Shown: one piece after another, positions 49,359 through 58,043 of the stretch | Numbering within the stretch: the first letter of the stretch is position 1 | How the letters are laid out: each line of letters begins with the position of its first letter | Origin: Coriobacteriia bacterium | GTDB lineage: Bacteria; Actinomycetota; Coriobacteriia; Coriobacteriales; UBA8131 | Direction of reading: 5' to 3' | Length of the DNA: 64,000 nt | NCBI GenBank assembly: GCA_009783245.1 | Contig: WRHL01000002.1 | Coordinates: 1 to 64,000 of the forward strand | Notes under the pieces: model-generated | Told to the model about the DNA's origin: nothing | Databases searched by the model: none | What the model saw: only the letters and a program-made list of their open reading frames with translations | Made by a program: the position numbers and the translations under genes

Positions 49359-49553
49359 GAGCCTGGAGATCTTCGTTGTTCCCAGCCTGTCGACCTGCTT
49401 TTTACTCTTTGCCTCCAGCAGCTCATCCTGTGACGGCTGCCCAGGGCTCTGCTCTACAGAAACCGTGTCTACCCTCTTCTTCTATTGTGGGGGATTCCCA
49501 CTTAGATCCATTATCCCTGTACTGACAGTGTACCTCATAACCAGGACACTACG

Positions 49554-50372
49554 TCAAAGATCGCGCAGGCTCACCTCGCCGGCAGCAATCGCCCTGTCAC
49601 CCAGTGGCGTAGCCAGAACCAACCTGCCCTGCTCGTCGATCCCTGTGACAATACCGTGTTCGACCTCATCGCCCAGGGCATTCCTCACGCAGACCGTTTC
49701 TCCAAGCTGCGCCATGTGCTGCATATATCCAACGAGAAACCCGGCAAAGGAACCGCTCGCAGCCTGCCACGCAGCAAAGCGCCTAAGCAGCGTCTTGAGC
49801 ATAGCGGTGACCACATCCTCAAGAGGAAGGCTCCCCGCGTGTCCGTCAGCAAGATAGGCGGCCTCAGAGGTTCCCGCCCCCGTGGCTGGGCGCCACACGT
49901 TCACTCCCATGCCGATAACAGCGAACTGTTCCGTGCTGTCAGCTACCCGGGCCCCAAAGACGGCAGAGGCCGGCTTCAGCTCTATGAGGATGCCTACGAG
50001 CTTGCCGGTTGGAGCGAGTATGTCGTTTGGCCACTTGATGCGCAGTTCGCTGGCGCTGAAGCCCTGCAGGGCCTCCCGCAGCGCCAGCGCAACCAGGGGG
50101 CTCAGGCTGGCCACAGCAGAAGCGTCACTTTTTATGGCAGAAAGCTCCAGCAGCACTGAGAGGTAGAGCCCGCCAGCAGGAGACGCCCAGTTGCGGCCAA
50201 GCCGACCGCGGCCAGCCGTCTGTGTCTGGCTGATGACAACAAGTGGTTGATCCATCGGGAAACGATGCGCCTGCGCCTGTACCAGTATCTCATCATTGGT
50301 TGAAGTGACGCTGTCAAGCGCTATCAGCTGACAGACGCCCTCCAGCTGGGTGGTCAAGCGTTCGACATCCAT
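49554..50372 (-). CDS. birA: Biotin-[acetyl-CoA carboxylase] ligase
   Basis: The 272-residue enzyme attaches biotin to carboxylase carrier domains. The adenylation signature GRGRLGRNWASPAGG, KWPNDILAPTGKLVGILIEL and the C-terminal SH3-like domain (GIVTGIDEQGRLVLAT) are present. There is no N-terminal helix-turn-helix, so it is the enzyme-only class and does not repress transcription. ATG 50372 follows GGAG; the upstream ATG at 50396 would run through a palindromic repeat and is rejected. Its neighbours are housekeeping genes on the same strand. Confidence 0.93.
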   Translation of the reverse strand: MDVERLTTQLEGVCQLIALDSVTSTNDEILVQAQAHRFPMDQPLVVISQTQTAGRGRLGRNWASPAGGLYLSVLLELSAIKSDASAVASLSPLVALALREALQGFSASELRIKWPNDILAPTGKLVGILIELKPASAVFGARVADSTEQFAVIGMGVNVWRPATGAGTSEAAYLADGHAGSLPLEDVVTAMLKTLLRRFAAWQAASGSFAGFLVGYMQHMAQLGETVCVRNALGDEVEHGIVTGIDEQGRLVLATPLGDRAIAAGEVSLRDL

Positions 50373-50380
50373 CACAGCTC

Positions 50381-50429
50381 CGTCATTGCGAGCCACGCCT
50401 CAGGCGTGGCGTGGCGTGGCAATCCACGG
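50381..50429. repeat. CGTCATTGCGAG-type palindromic repeat
   Basis: The segment starts cgtcattgcgagccacgcc and ends ggcgtggcaatccacgg. The hairpin arms gccacgcc (50392-50399) and ggcgtggc (50403-50410) flank TCA, and gtggc is repeated in tandem. The outer ATTGC/GCAAT inversion is the classic layout of this widespread repeat type. It is a different family from the GGGGACGG repeats. Confidence 0.7.
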
Positions 50430-50470
50430 TAGCGCTTTGGGATATGTGGCGTTACCACAGCGCACAGCCT

Positions 50471-51061
50471 TTATCTCTCGTCCCGTTCATCCCGGTTGTA
50501 CTCGTTCATCGCCTTGCTGATGCCCTCGACAACCGCCATGCGCACTATGGGAACCGCCTGCGCAATGGTCACCCTGAACTCCTCAAGCTCTGAACCCCGC
50601 ATCTTCTGCAGGACAAAGCTGTGGGCTTGCAGGCGGCCGGGAGGACGTCCGATCCCAACACGCACGCGAGCATAGTCCGGACCCAGGCTCTGATGCAGCG
50701 AGCGTAGGCCCTTGTGCCCGGCGTGCCCACCGCCCAGCTTGAGCCTGATGACCCCGGCAGGCAGATCGAGCTCGTCGTGCACAACCAACACGCTGTCGAC
50801 ATCGAAGTTATAGCGGCCCGACAACCCTTTAACCGGGCCGCCGCTCAGGTTCATGAAGGTCTGCGGTTTCACCAGAAGGATGGGATCGCCCTCAAGCAGG
50901 GTCTCGCCCACCTGGGCGTTGGCCACCAGCTTCCAATACTTGATGCCCAGCTCAGCGGCCAAGGCATCAACCACGGCAAAGCCCGCGTTATGGCGGGTAT
51001 CAGCATACTCCGCTCCGGGGTTTCCCAATCCAACGATAACCTGCGGCCCCTTGAGCTTCAT
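50471..51061 (-). CDS. pth: Peptidyl-tRNA hydrolase
   Basis: The 196-residue enzyme frees tRNA from stalled peptidyl-tRNA. Key segments are GLGNPGAEYADTRHNAGF (catalytic His in RHNAG), the KPQTFMNLSG loop and DELDLPAGVIRLKLGGGHAGH with the catalytic Asp/His network. The length is typical (about 190). It starts three bases after the prs stop and probably depends on that operon. It is a cytoplasmic, essential gene and the assignment is firm. Confidence 0.96.
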   Translation of the reverse strand: MKLKGPQVIVGLGNPGAEYADTRHNAGFAVVDALAAELGIKYWKLVANAQVGETLLEGDPILLVKPQTFMNLSGGPVKGLSGRYNFDVDSVLVVHDELDLPAGVIRLKLGGGHAGHKGLRSLHQSLGPDYARVRVGIGRPPGRLQAHSFVLQKMRGSELEEFRVTIAQAVPIVRMAVVEGISKAMNEYNRDERDER

Positions 51062-51063
51062 GG

Positions 51064-52038
51064 TCAGAGCTGGAAATCGGGATCAAAGAGCTCGGAGACC
51101 GATGCCTCCTGGTAGACGTTCATGATCGCGTTCGCCAGAAGCGGCGCAACAGTAAGCACCTTGATCTTATCGTTCTGCCTGCTTGCTGGCACCGGCACCG
51201 TGTCGCAGACCACCACTTCCTCCAGCTCGGCTTCCATGAGGCGCTCATACGCCGGCCCTGAGAACAGGCCGTGCGTCGCGCAGATGTAGACCGCTGTCGC
51301 GCCCTCCCTCTTCAGGGTCTCGGCGCTCGCCTTCATGGTCCCAGCCGTGTCTATCATGTCGTCGTTGATGATGCAGACCTTGCCGGCCACGTCACCAATG
51401 ACGCTGGAGACCTCCGCCACGTTGTGCAGCGGCCTGGATTTGTGCATGATGGCAAGGTCCGCGTCAAGCATGTCGGCGAGCTTCTTGGAGGCCTTTGCGC
51501 GGCCCACGTCCGGCGAGACCACGCAGATGTTCTTGAGCCCCTTCTTCAGGAAGTAGTCCGCGAATATCGGCAGCGCGGTCAGATGGTTGACCGGCGTGTC
51601 AAAGAAGCCCTGTATCTGCCCCTGGTGCAGGTCAATGGCAATGGTCCGGTCGACCCCTGCCACGGTGAGCAGGTTGGCGACCAGCTTGGCAGAGAGCGGC
51701 TCGCGCGAGGCCGATTTCTTATCCTGCCGGGAATAGCCGTAGTGCGTGATGACTGCGGTAACCGTACGGGCAGAGGCCCGCTTCGCGGCATCGGTCATGA
51801 TGAGCAGCTCCATCAAAGCGTCGTTGACGTCGCCTTCTTCATAGCTGGCGACCGACTGCACAATGAAGACGTCAGAACCGCGCACGCTTTCCAGATAGCG
51901 GGCATAGATCTCGCCGTTCTTGAAGGTCGTCAGCCTGATCTTCCCCAGCTCGACCTCCGCTATATCGGCGATCTTCTGCGCCAACTCCGGATTGCTTCTT
52001 CCCGCATAGAGCTTGAGACTCTTATTCACCTCGGTCAT
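51064..52038 (-). CDS. prs: Ribose-phosphate pyrophosphokinase
   Basis: The 324-residue enzyme makes PRPP from ribose-5-phosphate and ATP. It has RSNPELAQKIA at the N-terminus, the flexible catalytic region YSRQDKKSASREPLSAK, the metal site DLHQGQIQGFFD and the PRPP-binding loop VCIINDDMIDTAGTM. The ATG at 52038 shares one base with the glmU stop (TGATG), so the two genes are coupled, an arrangement common in Gram-positive bacteria. The length is normal. Confidence 0.97.
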   Translation of the reverse strand: MTEVNKSLKLYAGRSNPELAQKIADIAEVELGKIRLTTFKNGEIYARYLESVRGSDVFIVQSVASYEEGDVNDALMELLIMTDAAKRASARTVTAVITHYGYSRQDKKSASREPLSAKLVANLLTVAGVDRTIAIDLHQGQIQGFFDTPVNHLTALPIFADYFLKKGLKNICVVSPDVGRAKASKKLADMLDADLAIMHKSRPLHNVAEVSSVIGDVAGKVCIINDDMIDTAGTMKASAETLKREGATAVYICATHGLFSGPAYERLMEAELEEVVVCDTVPVPASRQNDKIKVLTVAPLLANAIMNVYQEASVSELFDPDFQL

Positions 52039-53411
52039 CAGCGTTTTTCCTTCCTGTGCTTCACTGTCCAGCCTTCAATGATTTTCTGCTCGGTGCGCTC
52101 AAGGGCCAGGGCGCCGTCCGGCACCGGTTTGGTGATCACGCTTCCCGCCCCGATCACCGTATCCGAACCCACAGTCACCGGCGCCACCATCATGGTATCC
52201 GAACCCACAAAGGCCCGGTCGCCAATGACGGTAGGATGCTTATTGGCGCCATCATAATTGCAGGTGATCGATCCTGCTCCGATGTTCACGCCCACACCCA
52301 ACATCGCATCGCCCATATAGCTGAGGTGCGGCACCTTGCTGCCCTCACCTATAGTCGAGTTCTTTATCTCTACATGGGTGCCCGCCTTGGACCCGGCTTT
52401 CATCACGGTGCCCGGCCTGAGGTAGGCCCGAGGACCACAGGCCACTTCAGCCTCGAGCCTCGCCCGTATCAGCACACTCTCATCCACCCGGCAGTCTGGG
52501 CCTATGACGCTGTCAGTCACCCGGGTATTGGGGCCTATGACGCTGCCGCTCGCAACTGTGGTTTTCCCCCAGAGCATGGTAAGCGGCAGCAGCTCGACAT
52601 CGCTTTCCAGGACCACATCCGGGCCAATCCAGACCTGATCCGGGTCGAGCATGGTCACCCCAGCCTCCAGATGCCGGTTGTTTATCCTTTGCTGCATGAC
52701 CTTGGTCGCCTGGGCCAGCTGCGCTCTGCTGTTGATCCCCTGGGTCTCCTCAGCCAAGGCGATGTGTGCCTTGACGGTCATCCCTTTTGCAACACAGATG
52801 CCAACGATATCCGTCAGGTAGTATTCGCCTTGAGCGTTGTCATTCTTCAGCTCAGCGAGGTTTTCCAACAACACGCGCACGTCAAAGCAGTAGGCTGCGC
52901 TGTTACACTCCTCAAGCGCCCGCTCCTCATCAGTCGCGTCCTTCTCCTCGACAATACGGAGCACGTTGCCCTCTGCATCACGTACCACCCTTCCGTACCC
53001 GGTGGGGTCTGCAAGCAGGTGGGTCAGCATGCAGATGGCTGCCCCGCCCTGTTGCTGTGAGGCGACCAATGCGGTAATGGTGTCAGGGGTGATGAGCGGC
53101 GTGTCTCCGCAGAGCACAAGCAGGGACGGCGGCGTGTCCTCGCGGGCAAGCAGGTCAGCGACCATCATGACAGCATGCCCGGTTCCCAGCCGCTCCTCCT
53201 GGATCACCACCGTGGTATCTTCAAGCAGCGGCTCTACCTGTTCGCGGGCAAAGCCGACAACAGTGATCACCTCTGCGCTTCCCGCCTGTCTCGCCGCATC
53301 TACAACCCAACGGATCAGCGGTTTCTCCAGCAGTCCATGCGTGACTTTCGCGCGTGTGGACCTCATGCGGGTGCCCGCTCCAGCAGCGAGGATCAGTGTT
53401 GAAAATGCCAT
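52038..53411 (-). CDS. glmU: Bifunctional UDP-GlcNAc pyrophosphorylase / GlcN-1-P acetyltransferase
   Basis: The 457-residue enzyme makes UDP-N-acetylglucosamine for peptidoglycan. The N-terminal uridyltransferase starts MAFSTLILAAGAGTRMRS with K in TRAKVTHGLLEKP, and the C-terminal left-handed beta-helix has hexapeptide repeats and ends NYDGANKHPTVIGDRAFVGS. ATG 53411 follows AGGA by six bases and gives the family's usual length; an ATG at 53477 would add 22 unrelated residues. glmU, prs, pth and birA run on one strand. The acetyltransferase His and Lys region (HVEIKNSTIGEGSKVPHLSY) is intact. Confidence 0.96.
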   Translation of the reverse strand: MAFSTLILAAGAGTRMRSTRAKVTHGLLEKPLIRWVVDAARQAGSAEVITVVGFAREQVEPLLEDTTVVIQEERLGTGHAVMMVADLLAREDTPPSLLVLCGDTPLITPDTITALVASQQQGGAAICMLTHLLADPTGYGRVVRDAEGNVLRIVEEKDATDEERALEECNSAAYCFDVRVLLENLAELKNDNAQGEYYLTDIVGICVAKGMTVKAHIALAEETQGINSRAQLAQATKVMQQRINNRHLEAGVTMLDPDQVWIGPDVVLESDVELLPLTMLWGKTTVASGSVIGPNTRVTDSVIGPDCRVDESVLIRARLEAEVACGPRAYLRPGTVMKAGSKAGTHVEIKNSTIGEGSKVPHLSYMGDAMLGVGVNIGAGSITCNYDGANKHPTVIGDRAFVGSDTMMVAPVTVGSDTVIGAGSVITKPVPDGALALERTEQKIIEGWTVKHRKEKR

Positions 53412-53653
53412 GGGAATTCCTATCTCCAACCCCCCGGGAACATTGGATTCCATAGTAACATAACCCCATCCTCGCAAGCTGTTCCCAAAGAGCAGGACAG
53501 GCCGCGATCACGCTGATGGTGGCGGCGGTATTACGCGAGAGTCCCAGTATTTTTACAAGTTGATAACAGGCGTTTCGCAAATATTGCTCAACATGCAACT
53601 ATTTATCCACTGAGCATAAAAGACCAGTGGCCCCGTTGAATGAGTGTGGTTCC
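53412..53653. other. Divergent promoter region of glmU and pspC genes
   Basis: About 240 bases of lower-GC DNA between two divergent starts. A lone TTATCCAC at 53607 resembles a DnaA box. I see no gene, RNA or repeat. It presumably holds promoters for both directions. Confidence 0.4.
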
Positions 53654-54757
53654 ATGAATCCCAAGAAGCGCCTATATCGAAGCAACGACTCTGTCTTTGC
53701 CGGTGTCTGCGGAGGTATCGCTGAGTACCTTGATTTCGACCCCACCATCATACGCATCCTCACGGTACTTCTGGTCCTCGCTGGCTTTGGGATACCGATA
53801 ATCGCCTATCTTATCGCCTTGATCGTCATGCCCAAGCAACCGAATGACTACACCGGCTATATCGACGTTGAGCCAAGCTCCCCGCGCACCTACTCAGCCA
53901 CTCCCCAAGCGGCTACAGCTGACCAGGCTTCCCAAGCCGCCTCGTCTGCATCCGCGTCCCAGGCAGCGTCCGCGTCCCAGTCCTCCTGGACGGCTCCCCC
54001 TGACCAAACCGCCGCCGATCAAACCAACGCTGATCACGCAACCACCGATCCTTCTCCCCAAGCTACCTATACCGCAGCCCCTGGCTCATCGGCCCCTGGC
54101 CCATCGCCTCAGCCTGACTATAGCGCAACCCCTCCAGGCCGGGCATACACAACCAGCAACCCCCAGGCCTATGATGCCGGCCCCATCAACAGTCCCGTCC
54201 AAGAAGCAGCAAAGCCTCGACGCAGGCTCCAAACCGGCATCATCCTGGGGATCATCCTTGTCTGCGTTGGCTTGATCGCGCTCTTTGGGGTCTTCCTGAA
54301 TATCTCCCCCTGGCGTTTCTGGCCCTTGATCGTTGTCATCCTGGGCTTTGCTGTGCTTTGCACCCCTGGCGAAAAAGGATGGAGCCTGGCGCGCGCTGGG
54401 AATGGGATCGTGCTGGTGGTCATCGGCTGCGCCCTGCAACTGTGGGCGCTGGGTATCGTCTCGGCCTTTGCCTTCTGGCGCATCTTGATCTACCTGTGGC
54501 CGGTCCTGCTCATCGTCATCGGCCTCTCCATCATCGGCGCCGCCACCAAGCAGTCGGCCTTCAACCTCTTTGGCTCACTGCTGCTCTGCGCCACCATCCT
54601 GGTAGGGATGTGGAGTTTTGGCCAGATCGGTGGACAGGCGGTGGATGTCGTCCTCCCTGGAGGACGCGTTTTCTCGATAACCATTCCTGCGCCGGACATC
54701 TTCCCCTTTGACAACGATCCCCTGTTCAAGGAGATACATATCCTCCCCTTCCGCTGA
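53654..54757 (+). CDS. PspC-domain membrane protein with disordered linker
   Basis: The 367-residue protein starts with a PspC domain (MNPKKRLYRSNDSVFAGVCG, then GIAEYLDFDPTIIRIL and a membrane helix), followed by about 125 residues of Ala/Ser/Pro/Thr/Gln-rich disordered sequence, then four to five helices in a LiaF/DUF5668-like arrangement (about 195-340). It is probably part of an envelope-stress sensing or protective system. ATG 53654 is chosen because the PspC motif begins right after it; the ribosome site is weak. A second, shorter PspC protein follows 28 bases later. Confidence 0.85.
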   Translation: MNPKKRLYRSNDSVFAGVCGGIAEYLDFDPTIIRILTVLLVLAGFGIPIIAYLIALIVMPKQPNDYTGYIDVEPSSPRTYSATPQAATADQASQAASSASASQAASASQSSWTAPPDQTAADQTNADHATTDPSPQATYTAAPGSSAPGPSPQPDYSATPPGRAYTTSNPQAYDAGPINSPVQEAAKPRRRLQTGIILGIILVCVGLIALFGVFLNISPWRFWPLIVVILGFAVLCTPGEKGWSLARAGNGIVLVVIGCALQLWALGIVSAFAFWRILIYLWPVLLIVIGLSIIGAATKQSAFNLFGSLLLCATILVGMWSFGQIGGQAVDVVLPGGRVFSITIPAPDIFPFDNDPLFKEIHILPFR

Positions 54758-54785
54758 CAGATCGACTGGATTGGATGAGTTCTAC

Positions 54786-55220
54786 ATGGGCCCTGGATTC
54801 AACAAGAACACGATAGTCGTCCTTATCGGCGGCTTCTTCATCCTCATGGGAGTATGGTTCCTCTTCTCGCAGGTCTTTGGGGTCGCTTTACACATGTTCT
54901 GGAGGACTTTCACCATCATCCTCAGCATACTCTGTTCACTGACGATAATAGCGGGGGGCGTATTGTTGCTTGTCAGCGCACGGCAGAAGTCAACCGACCA
55001 AACCCCGGGTAAGAGCAAGAAGCTCTGTCGTTCGACCTCCAACAAGAAGCTGGGCGGCGTTTGCGGAGGCATCGCTGCCTACCTGAACATCGAACCGGTG
55101 ATCATCCGTGTTGTCGTCGTCGCCCTCTGCCTCATCAGTTTCTACCTGATTGTGCCGCTCTACCTCATCCTCTGGATGGTAATGCCTCCCGATTCCAGGG
55201 AATTCAACACGTGGGTATAG
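54786..55220 (+). CDS. Second PspC-domain membrane protein
   Basis: The 144-residue protein has two membrane helices (about 10-30 and 37-60), a basic linker and then a PspC domain at the C-terminus (KKLCRSTSNKKLGGVCGGIA, then AYLNIEPVIIRVVVVALCL). This reverses the order found in the upstream protein, and the pair may interact. ATG 54786 lies 28 bases after the upstream stop. It probably contributes to membrane-stress response. No PspA gene is in the window. Confidence 0.85.
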   Translation: MGPGFNKNTIVVLIGGFFILMGVWFLFSQVFGVALHMFWRTFTIILSILCSLTIIAGGVLLLVSARQKSTDQTPGKSKKLCRSTSNKKLGGVCGGIAAYLNIEPVIIRVVVVALCLISFYLIVPLYLILWMVMPPDSREFNTWV

Positions 55221-55451
55221 GCGCTTTGAGCAACGTGACAGTGGAGCGGTATCACGGCCTCCAGCCAGGCATCCTACCGGATGCCGGCGAATCCTGCACC
55301 TTGGCTCAATCCTTGGTTCTATTCTGTTATCGTGGGTTTTATCGTTATTTCTTCCTGCATTCTTACATATTACCGCCTACTTACTCATTCATGAAAAGTC
55401 AAGACCCTATTCTTCTCCAAAAGCATTGCGAATTGGTGTAGAATGGCTTCA
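55221..55451. other. Non-coding region after the pspC pair, no gene seen
   Basis: About 230 bases with rising AT content. I see no reading frame with a ribosome site and no RNA gene. The promoter of the RlpA-like gene probably lies in the second half. Confidence 0.4.
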
Positions 55452-55475
55452 AGCCGTTCACAAGACGGCTCGTTT
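55452..55475 (+). terminator. Terminator-like hairpin, possibly an attenuator
   Basis: AGCCGT-TCACAAG-ACGGCT is followed by CGTTTT on the plus strand. It could end the pspC transcript or act in the leader of the RlpA-like gene 146 bases downstream. Confidence 0.4.
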
Positions 55476-55490
55476 TATCCGCTGCTTTAA

Positions 55491-55589
55491 TGTGTTTGTC
55501 ATTTAAGCAGTTTGGCAAACAGTATTTGGTAGCATAAACACACCACCTCAACGTAGTAGCTGCCGGAGGGAGCCGCAAGGATTGCGGCT
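55491..55589 (+). promoter_or_regulatory. Structured 5' leader of the RlpA-like gene
   Basis: The long-range pair TGTGTTT (55491-55497) / AAACACA (55536-55542) encloses smaller stems (GTTTG/CAAAC). A strong 8-pair hairpin AGCCGCAA-GGA-TTGCGGCT follows at 55571-55589, ending 16-20 bases before the ribosome site. The layout resembles a cis-regulatory RNA. I looked for the c-di-AMP (ydaO) and GEMM consensus sequences and did not find them. Confidence 0.4.
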
Positions 55590-55620
55590 TTGCACGATGG
55601 TATTGTTGTGGAGGATTATC

Positions 55621-56304
55621 GTGGGTTCAAACCGTAAGGCGTCAAAGAGGATTGCGAAAGCTTCTTCCTCTTTCGTTCTTACTTTCATTCTTTCCATTAC
55701 GGCTTTCACGCTTGCATTTGGAGATTTCGTTCCTGTCACAGAGGCCAGGGTCCTGGGCGTTGGACGTATCCAGAGCACTGTTCCTGACGCGCCCGTTGCC
55801 CCTGAGGAGAAATTCGCGCTTCCTATCGCAGAGAACCTCCTTGAGCAGGCAAATGAACTGGCTGAGCCAATCGCCCGCGAGGTCGCACCCGTTGCCGTCG
55901 CACAGCCTGCACGGATATCTTGGGATGACTATGCTGATATGGTGTCCGGCTCCGGAACTCCCTTTACCGCTGAGTACGGCTGGAAGAGCACCATGGCCAC
56001 CAACTATGCGACCTCCGTTTTCGGCGACTTCAGCGGCGATCAGTTCCTTGAGCAAACAACCGCCATGGGAACCACCACCACCACCACAAGCATGGGCGTT
56101 GCCCACAAAAGCATGCCCCTGGGAACCGTCATTGAGTTATACTGCCCTGACACCGGACTCAGCTGTATCGCAACGGTGGACGACCGTGGCCCCTACGGTG
56201 GCTACTGGGGCGGCCAGCCCGATACCTTCGACCTCCAGATGGGTGTCACCGCCGCACTTGGCAACCACTACGGCTGGTATCAGGTGCTGTATCGGATTGT
56301 CTAG
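55621..56304 (+). CDS. Secreted RlpA-like/DPBB cell-wall protein
   Basis: The 227-residue protein has a signal segment (SSSFVLTFILSITAFTLAFG), a spacer region and a C-terminal double-psi beta-barrel domain (about 135-227) with ATSVFGDF, TTTTTTSMGVAHKSMPLGT, ATVDDRGPYGG and the final FDLQMGVTAALG. RlpA/3D-type domains act on or bind peptidoglycan; the aspartate in VDDRGP corresponds to the catalytic region of 3D proteins. GTG 55621 follows GGAGG by six bases. The long structured leader suggests RNA-level control. Confidence 0.82.
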   Translation: MGSNRKASKRIAKASSSFVLTFILSITAFTLAFGDFVPVTEARVLGVGRIQSTVPDAPVAPEEKFALPIAENLLEQANELAEPIAREVAPVAVAQPARISWDDYADMVSGSGTPFTAEYGWKSTMATNYATSVFGDFSGDQFLEQTTAMGTTTTTTSMGVAHKSMPLGTVIELYCPDTGLSCIATVDDRGPYGGYWGGQPDTFDLQMGVTAALGNHYGWYQVLYRIV

Positions 56305-56740
56305 AAACGTCATCTCCATAGAAGAATCCACCTTCAGCGGCAGCTCAGTGAGCGCCGCTGTTTGTGTATTGCCGCCAGATTCCCGGGTGACTGAAGAGCT
56401 TGCCGACGCTGTACTTACCCTGCGACCTACGCTTGCTCAACACGCCTGTAAACAGCAGGGCATGGGTCTGTTTGGCGATAAGATGGTCGGCGCTACCCTG
56501 CCGCATCTTCTTGAACATCTGGCAATCGATCTTCTGGTGGAGGAACAGCAGCAAGAGGTTGGCAACAACAACGCCCAGCACCTACCTTCTCGTCAGACCA
56601 TAGCCGGTGCAACCACCTGGCTTGACCGTGGGCAAGGGAAGATGCAGGTGCGGATCTCCTGTACCGCTCAAAACGCTGAAAGGACCTGCGCGGCGATTAC
56701 CAGCGCAGCTACACTGCTCAACGGCCTGCTTGGCCGGTGA
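56297..56740 (+). CDS. Protein resembling the N-terminal domain of cyanophycin synthetase
   Basis: This frame of about 147 residues begins within the last codons of the RlpA-like gene. The start is uncertain: TTG 56297 or GTG 56348. The core VGATLPHLLEHLAIDLL followed by VRISCTAQNAERTCAAIT resembles the CphA N-terminal domain, where G-W-H-EH-A-EL and a later VRI/VE strand occur. There is no ATP-grasp or Mur ligase part, so it is a stand-alone domain. It is 37 bases before an aminotransferase, which is followed by an ATP-grasp ligase; an amino-acid ligase system is possible but unproven. Confidence 0.55.
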   Translation: MSRNVISIEESTFSGSSVSAAVCVLPPDSRVTEELADAVLTLRPTLAQHACKQQGMGLFGDKMVGATLPHLLEHLAIDLLVEEQQQEVGNNNAQHLPSRQTIAGATTWLDRGQGKMQVRISCTAQNAERTCAAITSAATLLNGLLGR

Positions 56741-56777
56741 ATGTGGTAGTATTCCACAAATAAAAAGGAGCGCTACC

Positions 56778-58043
56778 ATGACTGCGACAGGACACATACA
56801 GTTTGATGAGTGGGTGGATCTTTACGCCTCACGTGTTGAGACCATGCGAACCAGCGCTGTCCGTGACCTTTTTGCTGCCGCTTCGCGCTCAGATATCATC
56901 TCGCTCTCCGGAGGCATGCCGGACATCCGCCACCTTCCGCTAGACGAGGTGAGCAAGGTCGCGGCCAACGCGGTACTGCAAGAAGGTATTGCAGGGCTGC
57001 AGTACGGTGATACTACGGGGCGTATGCAAACCAAACAGATAATCTGTGGCCTTGTGCGCGACCTGGGTATCTTTGTCGCACCTGAGGACCTTACCGTGAC
57101 CACGGGCGCCCAGCAGGCACTTGACCTGCTCGCGAAATCATTCATCAACCCAGGGGATAACGTCATCACCGAGGGGCCGACCTATCTGGGTGCCCTGCAG
57201 GCGTTCTCCGCCTACCAGCCAAAGGTCCATACCATCCCCTTTGATGAGGACGGTATGCGCATGGATCTGCTGGAGGCAAAGCTTGAGGAGTTGGGCCCGC
57301 GTGGTGCGAAATTCATCTACACCATCCCCACCTTCCAAAACCCCGGCGGTGTGACCATGAGCCTGGGTCGGCGCCTCCAGCTGCTCAAGCTGGCACGCAC
57401 CTACCAGATACCGATTATTGAGGACGACCCCTACAGCAGACTCCGTTTTGAGGGAGAGACGGTGCCAAGCCTGCGCTCGCTTGATGAAGAGGTTATCTAT
57501 CTGGGTACCGTATCCAAGGTCTTTGCGCCGGGTCTCAGGACAGGTTGGGTTATCGCTCCGCGTCCTATCCTCCAAAAGCTCAATATGGTCAAACAGGGCA
57601 CGGACCTCTGCGGTTCAGCCCTCAACCAGGTTATCGTGGAGCATTACTTCAACGAAATCCCCTGGCGCGAGGTGCTTGAAACCATGATCAATACATACCG
57701 GGAGCGGCGCGATGCCATGCTCACGGCCCTGGAGGAGTTCTTCCCTCCAGAGGCCGCATGGACTCGTCCGTCTGGCGGTTTCTTTGTCTGGATCACATTG
57801 CCGGAATACGTCAACACGCCCCAGATCCTCTCTGTCGCGCTGGAGGCTGGCGTTACCTTTGTCCCAGGTGACGGCTGCTTCCCCAGTGACAGCGGTAGAG
57901 GGCACAATACCATGCGGATTGCCTTCTGTTATGAGGAACCCGAGAACCTCCGTGAAGCCATCCGTCGACTCTCATTGGTCATTGAGGAGCGCCTGGAGCT
58001 TTATCGCGCCTTCATCAACGCCGGTGTTCTTAAGGAGGACTGA
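56778..58043 (+). CDS. PLP-dependent aminotransferase (class I/II, LysN/ARO8-like)
   Basis: The 421-residue protein is a fold-type I aminotransferase. It has SLSGGMPDIRHLPLDEVSKV at the N-terminus, TTGAQQALDLLAKSF, the segment PTFQNPGG, IIEDDPYSRLRF, and the PLP lysine in GTVSKVFAPGLRTGW. This pattern is that of 2-aminoadipate or aromatic aminotransferases. ATG 56778 follows GGAG by seven bases. It would transfer amino groups between amino acids and 2-oxoacids in the cytoplasm and could supply arylpyruvates for IorAB. It shares one base with the next gene (TGATG). Confidence 0.9.
   Translation: MTATGHIQFDEWVDLYASRVETMRTSAVRDLFAAASRSDIISLSGGMPDIRHLPLDEVSKVAANAVLQEGIAGLQYGDTTGRMQTKQIICGLVRDLGIFVAPEDLTVTTGAQQALDLLAKSFINPGDNVITEGPTYLGALQAFSAYQPKVHTIPFDEDGMRMDLLEAKLEELGPRGAKFIYTIPTFQNPGGVTMSLGRRLQLLKLARTYQIPIIEDDPYSRLRFEGETVPSLRSLDEEVIYLGTVSKVFAPGLRTGWVIAPRPILQKLNMVKQGTDLCGSALNQVIVEHYFNEIPWREVLETMINTYRERRDAMLTALEEFFPPEAAWTRPSGGFFVWITLPEYVNTPQILSVALEAGVTFVPGDGCFPSDSGRGHNTMRIAFCYEEPENLREAIRRLSLVIEERLELYRAFINAGVLKED

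Noticed and set aside
53607-53614. DnaA box and replication origin
   Set aside because: Only one TTATCCAC was noticed between glmU and pspC, and no dnaA/dnaN or box cluster is near.
55491-55620. c-di-AMP (ydaO) or c-di-GMP riboswitch
   Set aside because: A GGCAAAC word and GGAGG-CCGC run are suggestive, but the conserved cores (CAGCUAAC; GACGCAAAGC) are missing.
55621-55640. tRNA T-arm (ggttcaaacc)
   Set aside because: It lies within the first codons of the RlpA-like gene and no acceptor or anticodon arm can be built around it.
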